Positions 24,172-30,356 of a DNA stretch of 30,356 bases are shown here, in pieces. Origin of the DNA: JAKFVC01 sp040386595 (GTDB lineage Bacteria > Planctomycetota > Planctomycetia > Planctomycetales > Planctomycetaceae). Where the stretch lies: the NCBI GenBank assembly GCA_040386595.1, contig JAZKFE010000083.1:1-30356 (forward strand), in the 5' to 3' direction. The notes under the pieces were generated by a model, which saw nothing but the letters and a program-made list of their open reading frames with translations, was not told where the DNA came from and made no database searches. Positions within the stretch are counted from its first letter, which is position 1. Every line of letters starts with the position of its first letter. The position numbers were made by a program, and so were the translations under genes.

Positions 24172-25617
24172 TCAACTTCTTCTGACTGAACACACCGCTG
24201 AGTTCACCGAGAAATCAGCGAGTCCGACCGGCGACGTCTTAGGCGTTCGAGTCAGTTCTGGATGAATTCGAAAGAGTAAATCCTTCAGGACAGTCTCGTC
24301 GGTGGGATAAGTGGAGGTCAGACCGGGGCGCAAACTGATGGGGACTTCATCCATGCGATAGATGGTTCCCGGGGCATGCAGGCCATACACGGCCGTGGTG
24401 AATTTAACCGTTGGGAGCAGGCTCGGCACCGTCGCGGGGTAATCCAAAACGATGGTGGGAATCTGCTCGAGCCGTCGTCGCGCCGCTGGGGAGAAATGAG
24501 ATACCGTTTCCGATCCCACTAACAGGCAAACGTCGGCTTCGCCTCGTTCCAGTACTTCATTGGCGGAGAACTCACCCGGGTTGTATCGGGGATATCCTCG
24601 GGAGAGGCTGATGCTGAAGGGATAGCCGGTTTGCCAGCATAAGACACTGTCGGCTCCGGTGACATCGCCTTGGATACGCATCCGCCGTGCATGAAAGCGG
24701 GTGAAGGCATTCAGCTCGGCCACCAACTTCAAGAGGCTCTCGACATTGAGGTGACCCAGGCCAGAGTTTTCAGTCTCTGCGTCGAGCTGCGTCTCTGTCA
24801 GCCCTAAGCCGAAAAAGACGATGCCGTACCGCGAGGCCTTCATTTGCTGCACGAGGTCCGTCAAAACCTCTATGGAAACACCAAGGGTCTCGGACAAGCA
24901 TTCGGCATTGGTGACAGGCTTCCCCGCCAGCAAGGCTCGCAACACGGCCAGGACTTCGAAATCGCGCCGCGGGGCAATGGGAATGACTTGATCCGGTAAC
25001 GCTCCCTCGGGATCTAAACGCCAGTCGCCAACATGGCGTTCATCTCCGACCATGATCACTAGGCGGTCGGCACGTCCCTGCGGAGTCCAGCGGCCGGAGG
25101 CGAAGACGGAATAGCGTTCCGCGTGCCGGGGGTGAGTGACGGCGGGATTGCAGCCCCAAAAGATCACCAAGTCCGCCCGATTGCGGATCTCGCCCAAGGT
25201 GCAAGTCGATTCTCCCACCTTTTGCAGTGCGAGAATCGACGGGCCGTGGCAAATCGAAGCGGTGGTATCCACGATGGCGCCGAGATGATCGGCCAGCATC
25301 ACCGCAGCGCGTTGCCCGGGCGTGCTGCTGCGTGACAGGCCGTAGATTAAAGGGGCATCCGCACCGGCGAGAATCTCGGCCGCTCGGTCCAACGCTTTCT
25401 CTAGCGGAGCGGGTTGGCCAGTGATTTCGGCGACTTCGGGGCGGGCCGACGATTGCTCTCGAAACCACGGTTCGGCCAGTCGACAGGCCCCCTGGGTTTC
25501 GACGACGCGGCTGCCGTCGACTGTAATCTGCAGATCATCACAGGTGCACCCACAGACGGGACATGGCACATCGACCACAGTTGTCAGAGGAGCACTCGGA
25601 TGATCTGCAGTGGCCAT
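24172..25617 (-). CDS. fhcB: Formylmethanofuran dehydrogenase subunit B homologue (C1 metabolism)
   Basis: 481 residues, related to the FwdB/FmdB catalytic subunit of formylmethanofuran dehydrogenase and to FhcB of the bacterial formyltransferase/hydrolase complex, which acts in tetrahydromethanopterin-linked formaldehyde oxidation. The N-terminus has CPVCGCTCDDL (C19, C22, C26) and GACRLAEPWF (C45), fitting the [4Fe-4S] ligand set of archaeal FwdB. TTASICHGPS contains C123 at the position of the metal-binding active-site cysteine of FwdB. FWGCNPAVTHPRHAERYS and GDVTGADSVLCWQTGYPFSISLSRG are further family blocks. The partner genes fhcA, fhcC, fhcD and mch are not in the window, so this is an orphan copy. 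The intergenic regions on both sides carry palindromic repeats. No clear Shine-Dalgarno precedes ATG 25617. The assignment to the family is firm; whether it is a redox enzyme or a non-redox FhcB is open. Confidence 0.92.
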   Translation of the reverse strand: MATADHPSAPLTTVVDVPCPVCGCTCDDLQITVDGSRVVETQGACRLAEPWFREQSSARPEVAEITGQPAPLEKALDRAAEILAGADAPLIYGLSRSSTPGQRAAVMLADHLGAIVDTTASICHGPSILALQKVGESTCTLGEIRNRADLVIFWGCNPAVTHPRHAERYSVFASGRWTPQGRADRLVIMVGDERHVGDWRLDPEGALPDQVIPIAPRRDFEVLAVLRALLAGKPVTNAECLSETLGVSIEVLTDLVQQMKASRYGIVFFGLGLTETQLDAETENSGLGHLNVESLLKLVAELNAFTRFHARRMRIQGDVTGADSVLCWQTGYPFSISLSRGYPRYNPGEFSANEVLERGEADVCLLVGSETVSHFSPAARRRLEQIPTIVLDYPATVPSLLPTVKFTTAVYGLHAPGTIYRMDEVPISLRPGLTSTYPTDETVLKDLLFRIHPELTRTPKTSPVGLADFSVNSAVCSVRRS

Positions 25618-25671
25618 AGAAGAATCTCGTCCAGACGAGGCTCGTGCTCTGTCACAACATCATGTGGGGTA

Positions 25672-25745
25672 GGGTGCCACTGGCTCTGCCAAGGCTGGTC
25701 GTCTATCGATTGTCCTGAAAAGTACTGGCAGAGCCAGTGGCACCC
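25672..25745. repeat. Perfect palindromic repeat, 20-bp arms, GGGTGCCACTGGC type
   Basis: Bases 25672-25691 (GGGTGCCACTGGCTCTGCCA) and 25726-25745 are exact reverse complements, separated by 34 nt. The arm sequence differs from the 23898 palindrome, so a second repeat family is present. Such GTGCCACTGGC words recur in planctomycete intergenic regions in my recollection. No coding capacity is present. Confidence 0.85.
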
Positions 25746-25887
25746 AAGCTTGTTGCAGTGACACAGCACTCGCGGCGGAGCTCCACGATTTGTGTGACCA
25801 CAAATTCGGGAACTCGCGCCGTTTGGCCGGCCGAAAAAACTCGATTGACGAGCAGAATGAGCCGCAGCCTCTTGTTCGCTGCGCTCA

Positions 25888-25907
25888 CCCAGATTCAAGA
25901 ATCTGGG
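25888..25907. repeat. Short perfect hairpin downstream of ettA
   Basis: CCCAGATTC (25888-25896) and GAATCTGGG (25899-25907) are exact reverse complements with an AA centre. It lies 34 nt past the ettA stop on the - strand. No T-tract follows on that strand, so if it ends transcription it is not a standard intrinsic terminator. Confidence 0.45.
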
Positions 25908-25941
25908 CTACCCACCTGCCTTCAATTCGTCGCGCTTCAAA

Positions 25942-27615
25942 CTAGCGATTCAACGGACGATATTTGACGCGATGCGGTTGGTCGGCATCGTGGCCCATAC
26001 GTTGTTTTCGCTGAGCTTCGTACGTCTTGTAAGTCCCTTCGCACCACACGACCTGGCTTTCCCCTTCGAACGCCAGAATGTGCGTACAAATACGGTCCAG
26101 GAACCACCGATCATGGCTGACCACGACCGCACAGCCGCCGTAATCCTGCAGGCCTTCTTCCAGCGATCGCAGCGTTTCCACGTCCAAATCGTTCGTCGGT
26201 TCGTCCAACAGCAACAAGTTGCCGCCAGATCGCAACAGCTTCGCGAGATGGATGCGGTTGCGCTCTCCACCCGAACAGACGCCGACCAGTTTCTGCTGAT
26301 CGGAACCTTTAAAGTTGAAGCGATGGGCATAGCTGCGGGCGTGAATCCGGGCGTGACCGACTTCCATGTAGTCGGCGCCGCCAGAGATTTCCTGGTAGAC
26401 CGTTTTCGTCGGGTCCAGTGAGTCACGGCTTTGATCGACGTAGGAAATCTGCACCGTTTCGCCAACGCGCAACGTTCCCGAGTCGGGCTTCTCCAGCCCC
26501 ATGATCATCTTGAACAATGTCGTTTTACCGGCACCGTTCGGGCCAATGATCCCCACAATACCGCCCGGCGGTAGGCGGAACGTCAGGTTGTCGATCAGCA
26601 GACGATCCCCGAATCCCTTGCAGAGATTCTCCGTGACGACCACCACATCCCCCAGCGGCGAGGCCACGGGGATCTGGATGTCGGCGGCTTCGTCGCGGGC
26701 ATCGTAGTCTTGCGACGCCAGTTGCTCGTACTTGGCCAGACGCGTTTTGTTCTTGGTCGCCTGGGCTTGCGGCGACATCCGTACCCATTCGAGTTCTCGC
26801 TTGAGGTACTTCTGTCGCTTGGATTCCTTCTTCTCTTCGATCGCCAGACGAGCATGCTTTTGTTCGAGCCAGGACGAATAGTTCCCCTCGAACGGCATTC
26901 CCTTGCCGCGATCCAATTCCAGAATCCAGCCAGCGACGTTGTCCAGGAAGTACCGATCGTGCGTCACCGCGACGACGGTTCCCTTGAATTCGTGCAGGAA
27001 GTGTTCCAGCCAGCCGACCGATTCCGCATCCAAGTGGTTCGTCGGTTCGTCCAACAGCAGCAGGTCAGGGTGCTGCAACAGCATTTGACACAAGGCCACG
27101 CGGCGTTTTTCACCACCGGACAGCATTTTGATCAACGCATCGCCGGGGGGCAGACGCATGGCGTCCATCGCCAGTTCCAACGTGCGATCGAGTTCCCACA
27201 GATTGTTGGCCTCGATGATGTCCTGATAGCGGGCTTGCTGATCAAGGACTTTTTCCATTTCATCAGGAGATAAGTCTTCTCCCAACTTCATGTTGAGGTC
27301 GTTGTACTTGTCGAGAATCGCCTGATCGGGGGCGACGGCGGCTTGAATGCACTGATCAACGGTCTGCTCGCCGTCCAGCTGCGGTTCTTGCTGGAAGTAG
27401 CCGATCGTAATGTTCTTGGCGGGGCGAACCGTGCCCATATAATCTTTGTCGACACCGGCCATGATGCGCAGCAACGTACTCTTACCCGCACCGTTACCAC
27501 CCAACACGCCAATTTTGGCACCGGGATAAAACGACAACCAGATGTCGCTCAACACCACACGCTCATCGTGCATGCGGGTGAGGCCTTCGATCTGTAAAAT
27601 GTACTGTTGAGTCAT
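25942..27615 (-). CDS. ettA: Energy-dependent translational throttle protein EttA (ABC-F ATPase)
   Basis: A cytosolic ABC-F protein that binds the ribosomal E site and gates the first elongation step according to the ATP/ADP ratio in E. coli. At 557 residues it almost equals E. coli EttA (555). It has two ABC domains: Walker A GGNGAGKST (39-47) and GPNGAGKTT; signatures LSGGEKRRVAL and CSGGERNRIHL; Walker B LLLLDEPTNHLD and LLLLDEPTNDLD. The linker (ARLAIEEKKESKRQKYLKRE then WVRMSPQAQATKNKTRL) is the basic P-site tRNA interaction region that separates EttA from other ABC-F subfamilies. I chose ATG 27615 (MTQQYILQIEGL) because the open frame upstream adds 83 residues, including a Cys-rich stretch, with no family match. 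It is divergent from mnmG. Confidence 0.95.
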   Translation of the reverse strand: MTQQYILQIEGLTRMHDERVVLSDIWLSFYPGAKIGVLGGNGAGKSTLLRIMAGVDKDYMGTVRPAKNITIGYFQQEPQLDGEQTVDQCIQAAVAPDQAILDKYNDLNMKLGEDLSPDEMEKVLDQQARYQDIIEANNLWELDRTLELAMDAMRLPPGDALIKMLSGGEKRRVALCQMLLQHPDLLLLDEPTNHLDAESVGWLEHFLHEFKGTVVAVTHDRYFLDNVAGWILELDRGKGMPFEGNYSSWLEQKHARLAIEEKKESKRQKYLKRELEWVRMSPQAQATKNKTRLAKYEQLASQDYDARDEAADIQIPVASPLGDVVVVTENLCKGFGDRLLIDNLTFRLPPGGIVGIIGPNGAGKTTLFKMIMGLEKPDSGTLRVGETVQISYVDQSRDSLDPTKTVYQEISGGADYMEVGHARIHARSYAHRFNFKGSDQQKLVGVCSGGERNRIHLAKLLRSGGNLLLLDEPTNDLDVETLRSLEEGLQDYGGCAVVVSHDRWFLDRICTHILAFEGESQVVWCEGTYKTYEAQRKQRMGHDADQPHRVKYRPLNR

Positions 27616-27880
27616 GTCTTGGTTCGTTACCACCTGAAATAAATGGCGTTGCCGCAGAACCAACCGCAGTTCACTGAGTAGGCACTGCCACAGAATACAA
27701 AAACCCCGTAGATTGCCACATCGGCCGACTACCGGGAGATCTCGCTTTGCAGAACCACAATTATAGCAGCCGGACGCCGTTCTGCGAATGGTCGAGCTCT
27801 GTTCAATTGCTAACATTGATTGCTGCGAATGCGGCTCGAACGTAATTGCACTCCCTTCAACCAAGCCTTAAACTTTCCGT
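27616..27880. promoter_or_regulatory. Divergent promoter region between ettA and mnmG
   Basis: 265 nt separate the two divergent starts, so promoters for both genes must lie here. I could not identify reliable -35/-10 boxes. No gene or RNA is recognised. Confidence 0.5.
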
Positions 27881-29710
27881 ATGAATCCATTTACGTACGA
27901 TTTTGATGTTGTGGTGATTGGTGCCGGACACGCTGGCTGCGAAGCGGCGCTGGCGTCGGCTCGGTTGGGGGCGAAGACTGCCCTCTTAACAATGAGCTGC
28001 GATATGGTCGCGGCGATGAGCTGCAATCCGGCCATCGGCGGCATCGCCAAAGGGCAGATTGTCCGTGAAATCGACGCACTCGGCGGCGAAATGGGGCGAG
28101 TGATCGACGCCACCGGAATTCAATTCCGGATGCTCAATCGTACCAAAGGGCCGGCCATGCACGGTCCTCGGGCTCAGGCTGACAAAAAAGCCTATCAGTT
28201 CGAAATGAAGCGGCGGATTGAGGACCAGGAAAACCTGACGCTGCGCCAGGAAATCGTCGAGCGGATCGATGTCACCGACGGCCAGGTGACCGGCGTCTGG
28301 GTTCGCGGACCCGCTTTGTACCGGGCACGGGCCGCGGTCCTCACCACGGGCACCTTCCTGCAGGCCATCATGCATACCGGCGAAGCCAAAACCGCTGGCG
28401 GCCGGGCAGGGGAAGGGACCACCAATAGCCTGTCGCAATGCTTAGCAGATCTCGGGATTCAGCTGGCCCGTTTCAAGACGGGCACCCCTTGCCGTTTGAA
28501 CGGTCGGACCATTGATTTTAATGCGGTTGAACTGCAACCGGGGGACGATGAGCCGCAGCCGTTTTCGTTCCTGACTGACAAGATTACGCAGCCGCAAGTT
28601 CCCTGTCATCTGACGAAGACGAACGACAAAGTCCACGAATTAATCCGCCAGAACCTACATCGCGCCCCGATGTATAGCGGTCAGATTAATTCTCGGGGAC
28701 CGCGCTATTGTCCGTCGATCGAAGACAAGGTCGTGCGGTTTGCCGATCAGCCTTCGCACCAGATTTTCCTGGAGCCAGAAGGCCGGAATACTCGCGAATA
28801 TTACTGTAACGGCATCTCCACCAGCCTGCCGCGCGACGTGCAAGAAGCCTTGGTGCATTCGATTGTCGGCCTCGAAAAAGCCGAGATCATGCGTTACGGC
28901 TATGCGGTGGAATACGACTTTGCGCCGCCGACACAGCTGACCCCGGCTCTGGAAACAAAACTGGTGGCGGGGCTGTACTTTGCCGGGCAAATCAACGGCA
29001 CAACGGGCTATGAAGAAGCGGCGGGGCAGGGGCTGATGGCCGGCTGCAATGCGGCGTTGAAAATCGCAGGCAAACCCGCTTTGATTTTGGAACGTAGCCA
29101 GGCCTACCTCGGCGTGATGATCGACGATCTGGTCACCAAGGGAGTCGACGAGCCCTATCGCATGTTTACGTCGCGGGCCGAATACCGGATGCTGTTACGG
29201 CATGACAACGCGCATCGTCGCCTGACACCGCTGGGACGCGTCGCCGGCTTGGTCGGCGCGGACCGCTGGGAGCAACTGGAACGCCTCGAAGCCGAAATCG
29301 AGCGGGCCAATGTCCTGCTGGAAACGGCACGGGTGGGCGGCGTTATGCTCGATCAAATCCTGCGGCGTCCGGAGGTGGATTGGGCACAAATCTGTGCCAT
29401 GTCCCCCGCAGCCGCCCAATTGCAGCTTTCTCCACGAGCCGCCGAGCAGGTGAGCATTGAGACCAAATATTCGGGCTATTTACGACGTCAAACGGCGCAA
29501 ATCAATCAATTGGAGCAAGTTCAAGGGGTCTTGATTCCCGAGCATTTTGCCTACCACGCGGTGCCTCAACTGCGGGCCGAGGCCAAAGAAAAGCTGTCCA
29601 ATATCCGCCCCCGCAATCTGGGGCAGGCCGCGCGGATCAGCGGCATTACGCCCGCCGATCTGGCGATTCTGATGCTCTATATCAGAGAACCCAACCGCTT
29701 GGCGCTGTAA
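27881..29710 (+). CDS. mnmG: tRNA uridine 5-carboxymethylaminomethyl modification enzyme MnmG (GidA)
   Basis: An FAD- and folate-dependent enzyme that, with MnmE, installs the cmnm5 group on U34 of several tRNAs. At 609 residues it is close to E. coli MnmG (629). The FAD-binding GAGHAG motif is at residues 14-19 (VVVIGAGHAGCEAALASARLG), followed by MSCNPAIGGIAKGQIVREID. Both PROSITE GidA signatures are present: GPRYCPSIEDK (273-283) and AGQINGTTGYEEAA (from 368). The C-terminal helical MnmE-binding region (KYSGYLRRQTAQI, LSNIRPRNLGQAARISGITPADLAIL) is complete. The ATG at 27881 gives the correct N-terminus, although no clear Shine-Dalgarno is seen. MnmE is not in the window. Confidence 0.97.
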   Translation: MNPFTYDFDVVVIGAGHAGCEAALASARLGAKTALLTMSCDMVAAMSCNPAIGGIAKGQIVREIDALGGEMGRVIDATGIQFRMLNRTKGPAMHGPRAQADKKAYQFEMKRRIEDQENLTLRQEIVERIDVTDGQVTGVWVRGPALYRARAAVLTTGTFLQAIMHTGEAKTAGGRAGEGTTNSLSQCLADLGIQLARFKTGTPCRLNGRTIDFNAVELQPGDDEPQPFSFLTDKITQPQVPCHLTKTNDKVHELIRQNLHRAPMYSGQINSRGPRYCPSIEDKVVRFADQPSHQIFLEPEGRNTREYYCNGISTSLPRDVQEALVHSIVGLEKAEIMRYGYAVEYDFAPPTQLTPALETKLVAGLYFAGQINGTTGYEEAAGQGLMAGCNAALKIAGKPALILERSQAYLGVMIDDLVTKGVDEPYRMFTSRAEYRMLLRHDNAHRRLTPLGRVAGLVGADRWEQLERLEAEIERANVLLETARVGGVMLDQILRRPEVDWAQICAMSPAAAQLQLSPRAAEQVSIETKYSGYLRRQTAQINQLEQVQGVLIPEHFAYHAVPQLRAEAKEKLSNIRPRNLGQAARISGITPADLAILMLYIREPNRLAL

Positions 29711-30010
29711 TCGCGGCATTCTTATCGGTCTGTATTGGTGTTTAGACGCGTACGCCAAATTCCATCAAACACTACTGATGTAACCTGGAGTTCAACACCG
29801 AACTCGGGTATACTTTCTGAGCTGTGATTTGATCCGATCAGATGGACGGATAAGACGTTACAACCACGGAGTTCGCGGGGAGATCAATTCCATTGTGTTT
29901 TGTCTCTACGCAGAACTCTCCTGAGGGAATACCATCGGGTCTGATTTGCTGCGCGTCCTGCCGCCAGCAGTATCTAGCCGAGTGGAATTTGATGTAAAGA
30001 GACCCACCGC
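29711..30010. other. Intergenic region upstream of the cytochrome c gene
   Basis: 300 nt with no gene recognised. GAGTTC (29788-29793) and GAACTC (29800-29805) form a 6-6-6 dyad immediately followed by GGG and TATACT (29809-29814), a good match to a -10 box. The -35 element at the right distance is poor. The dyad could be an operator of the downstream gene; the evidence is weak. Confidence 0.4.
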
Positions 30011-30356
30011 ATGTTGCGATATGCTGCGTTCACGTTGGTCGTACTCGCCGGATTGCCTCTGCCTGCGGCGGAGGGACCTCCGGACTATGTCCGAGACATC
30101 AAGCCGATCCTGCAACGCCGCTGTTATACCTGCCACGGAGCCTTGAAGCAGAAGGGCAATCTGCGTCTCGATTTTGCCCAGGCCATCATGCAAGGTGGCG
30201 ATGGCGGCTCGACCATTGAGCCCGGTAAGGCTGACGAAAGCCTGCTGATTTCCGCCATTAAGGGGACTGACGGCTCACGGCTGATGCCGCTGGAAGGCGG
30301 ACCGCTGACCGCCGAAGAAATTGCCAAGATCACCGCCTGGGTCAATGCGGGGGCGA
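30011..30356 (+). CDS. Exported planctomycete-type cytochrome c protein (partial, 5' end)
   Basis: The first 115 codons are visible and the frame runs off the right edge. A Sec signal peptide covers residues 1-20 (MLRYAAFTLVVLAGLPLPAA). The mature start DYVRDIKPILQRRCYTCHG holds the haem motif C38-Y-T-C41-H42. QKGNLRLDFAQAIMQGGDGG, IEPGKADESLLISAI and MPLEGGPLTAEEIAKITAWV are typical of the N-terminal planctomycete cytochrome c domain (PSCyt1). Such proteins usually continue with DUF1549/DUF1553 domains and are often paired with a DUF1501 protein; neither can be checked here. The ATG at 30011 follows TAAAGAGACC, giving a plausible ribosome-binding site about 9 nt away. Confidence 0.9.
   Translation, partial: MLRYAAFTLVVLAGLPLPAAEGPPDYVRDIKPILQRRCYTCHGALKQKGNLRLDFAQAIMQGGDGGSTIEPGKADESLLISAIKGTDGSRLMPLEGGPLTAEEIAKITAWVNAGA

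Larger units (their letters stand above)
25618..25941. other. Intergenic region with palindromic repeats between fhcB and ettA
   Basis: 324 nt without a gene. It contains the 20-bp-arm palindrome at 25672-25745 and a short perfect hairpin, CCCAGATTC-AA-GAATCTGGG, at 25888-25907. The promoter of fhcB should lie here, but the sequence directly upstream of its ATG shows no obvious promoter or ribosome-binding site. Confidence 0.6.

Noticed and set aside
23848..24189. 113-codon frame with WEGEAPAEP and GSAGASPS
   Set aside because: Both words are translations of the two arms of a perfect palindrome, and the frame runs through the repeat into the fhcB 3' end.
27616..27864. 83-residue N-terminal extension of EttA containing Cys pairs
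   Set aside because: EttA of other bacteria starts at MTQQYILQ-like sequence; the extension has no family match and would use up the divergent promoter region.
1..30356. CRISPR arrays, tRNA/rRNA genes, prophage or insertion sequence genes
   Set aside because: No regularly spaced direct repeats, no tRNA cloverleaf noticed, and no transposase or integrase motifs in any frame read.

Overview
The window looks like a chromosomal segment of a planctomycete (phylum Planctomycetota, probably Planctomycetales). The evidence is the set of lineage-typical families: a PVC-type beta-propeller/HEAT protein with a companion haem-binding protein, an N-terminal planctomycete cytochrome c domain, a DUF1570 exported protein, an orphan formylmethanofuran dehydrogenase subunit B of tetrahydromethanopterin-type C1 metabolism, a very large soluble hybrid histidine kinase, and intergenic palindromes whose reading frames give WEGEAPAEP/GSAGASPS-type peptides. 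I cannot name a genus from the sequence.

Region 1 (about 400-9000, + strand): a complex I membrane-arm operon, nuoH-nuoJ-nuoK-nuoL-nuoM-nuoN. nuoH and nuoJ overlap by ATGA, so nuoI is not in its usual place between them, and no hydrophilic nuo gene is visible. NuoL has a 72-residue His/Asp/Lys/Ala-rich insertion and a second polar insertion. Three of the intercistronic gaps hold clear RNA-hairpin sequences without a U-tract. A 145-residue helical protein of unknown function and a TatD-family metal hydrolase follow on the same strand (9097-10424).

Region 2 (10448-12995): convergent with tatD are a DUF3634-like membrane-anchored protein and the queuosine enzyme QueF on the - strand. Next is a Tat-exported HExxH-type DUF1570 protein on the + strand; a strong intrinsic terminator lies 255 nt past its stop.

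Region 3 (13029-23434, - strand): a two-gene cluster encoding an exported SGNH-like/PVC beta-propeller/HEAT protein followed by an exported HEAT/c-type haem protein. The usual planctomycete fusion of these parts is here split over two genes, and the SGNH domain lacks its catalytic Ser and Asp. Upstream lies a 1767-residue cytosolic hybrid kinase (GAF, seven PAS, HisKA, HATPase, two receivers, HPt), which contains a complete phosphorelay in one chain.

Region 4 (23435-25941): an orphan fhcB/fwdB-like gene on the - strand, with palindromic interspersed repeats in both flanking intergenic regions. One is a perfect 30-bp-arm palindrome nested inside a pair of diverged inverted 46-bp units; the other is a perfect 20-bp-arm palindrome of a different type.

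Region 5 (25942-30356): ettA (ABC-F translation factor, - strand) diverges from mnmG (tRNA wobble-uridine modification, + strand). The start of an exported planctomycete cytochrome c protein runs off the right edge. No rRNA, tRNA, CRISPR array, transposase or phage gene was seen. The candidates most worth a second look are the His-rich NuoL insertion, the metal-ligand-retaining orphan FhcB, and the nested palindromic repeat element.
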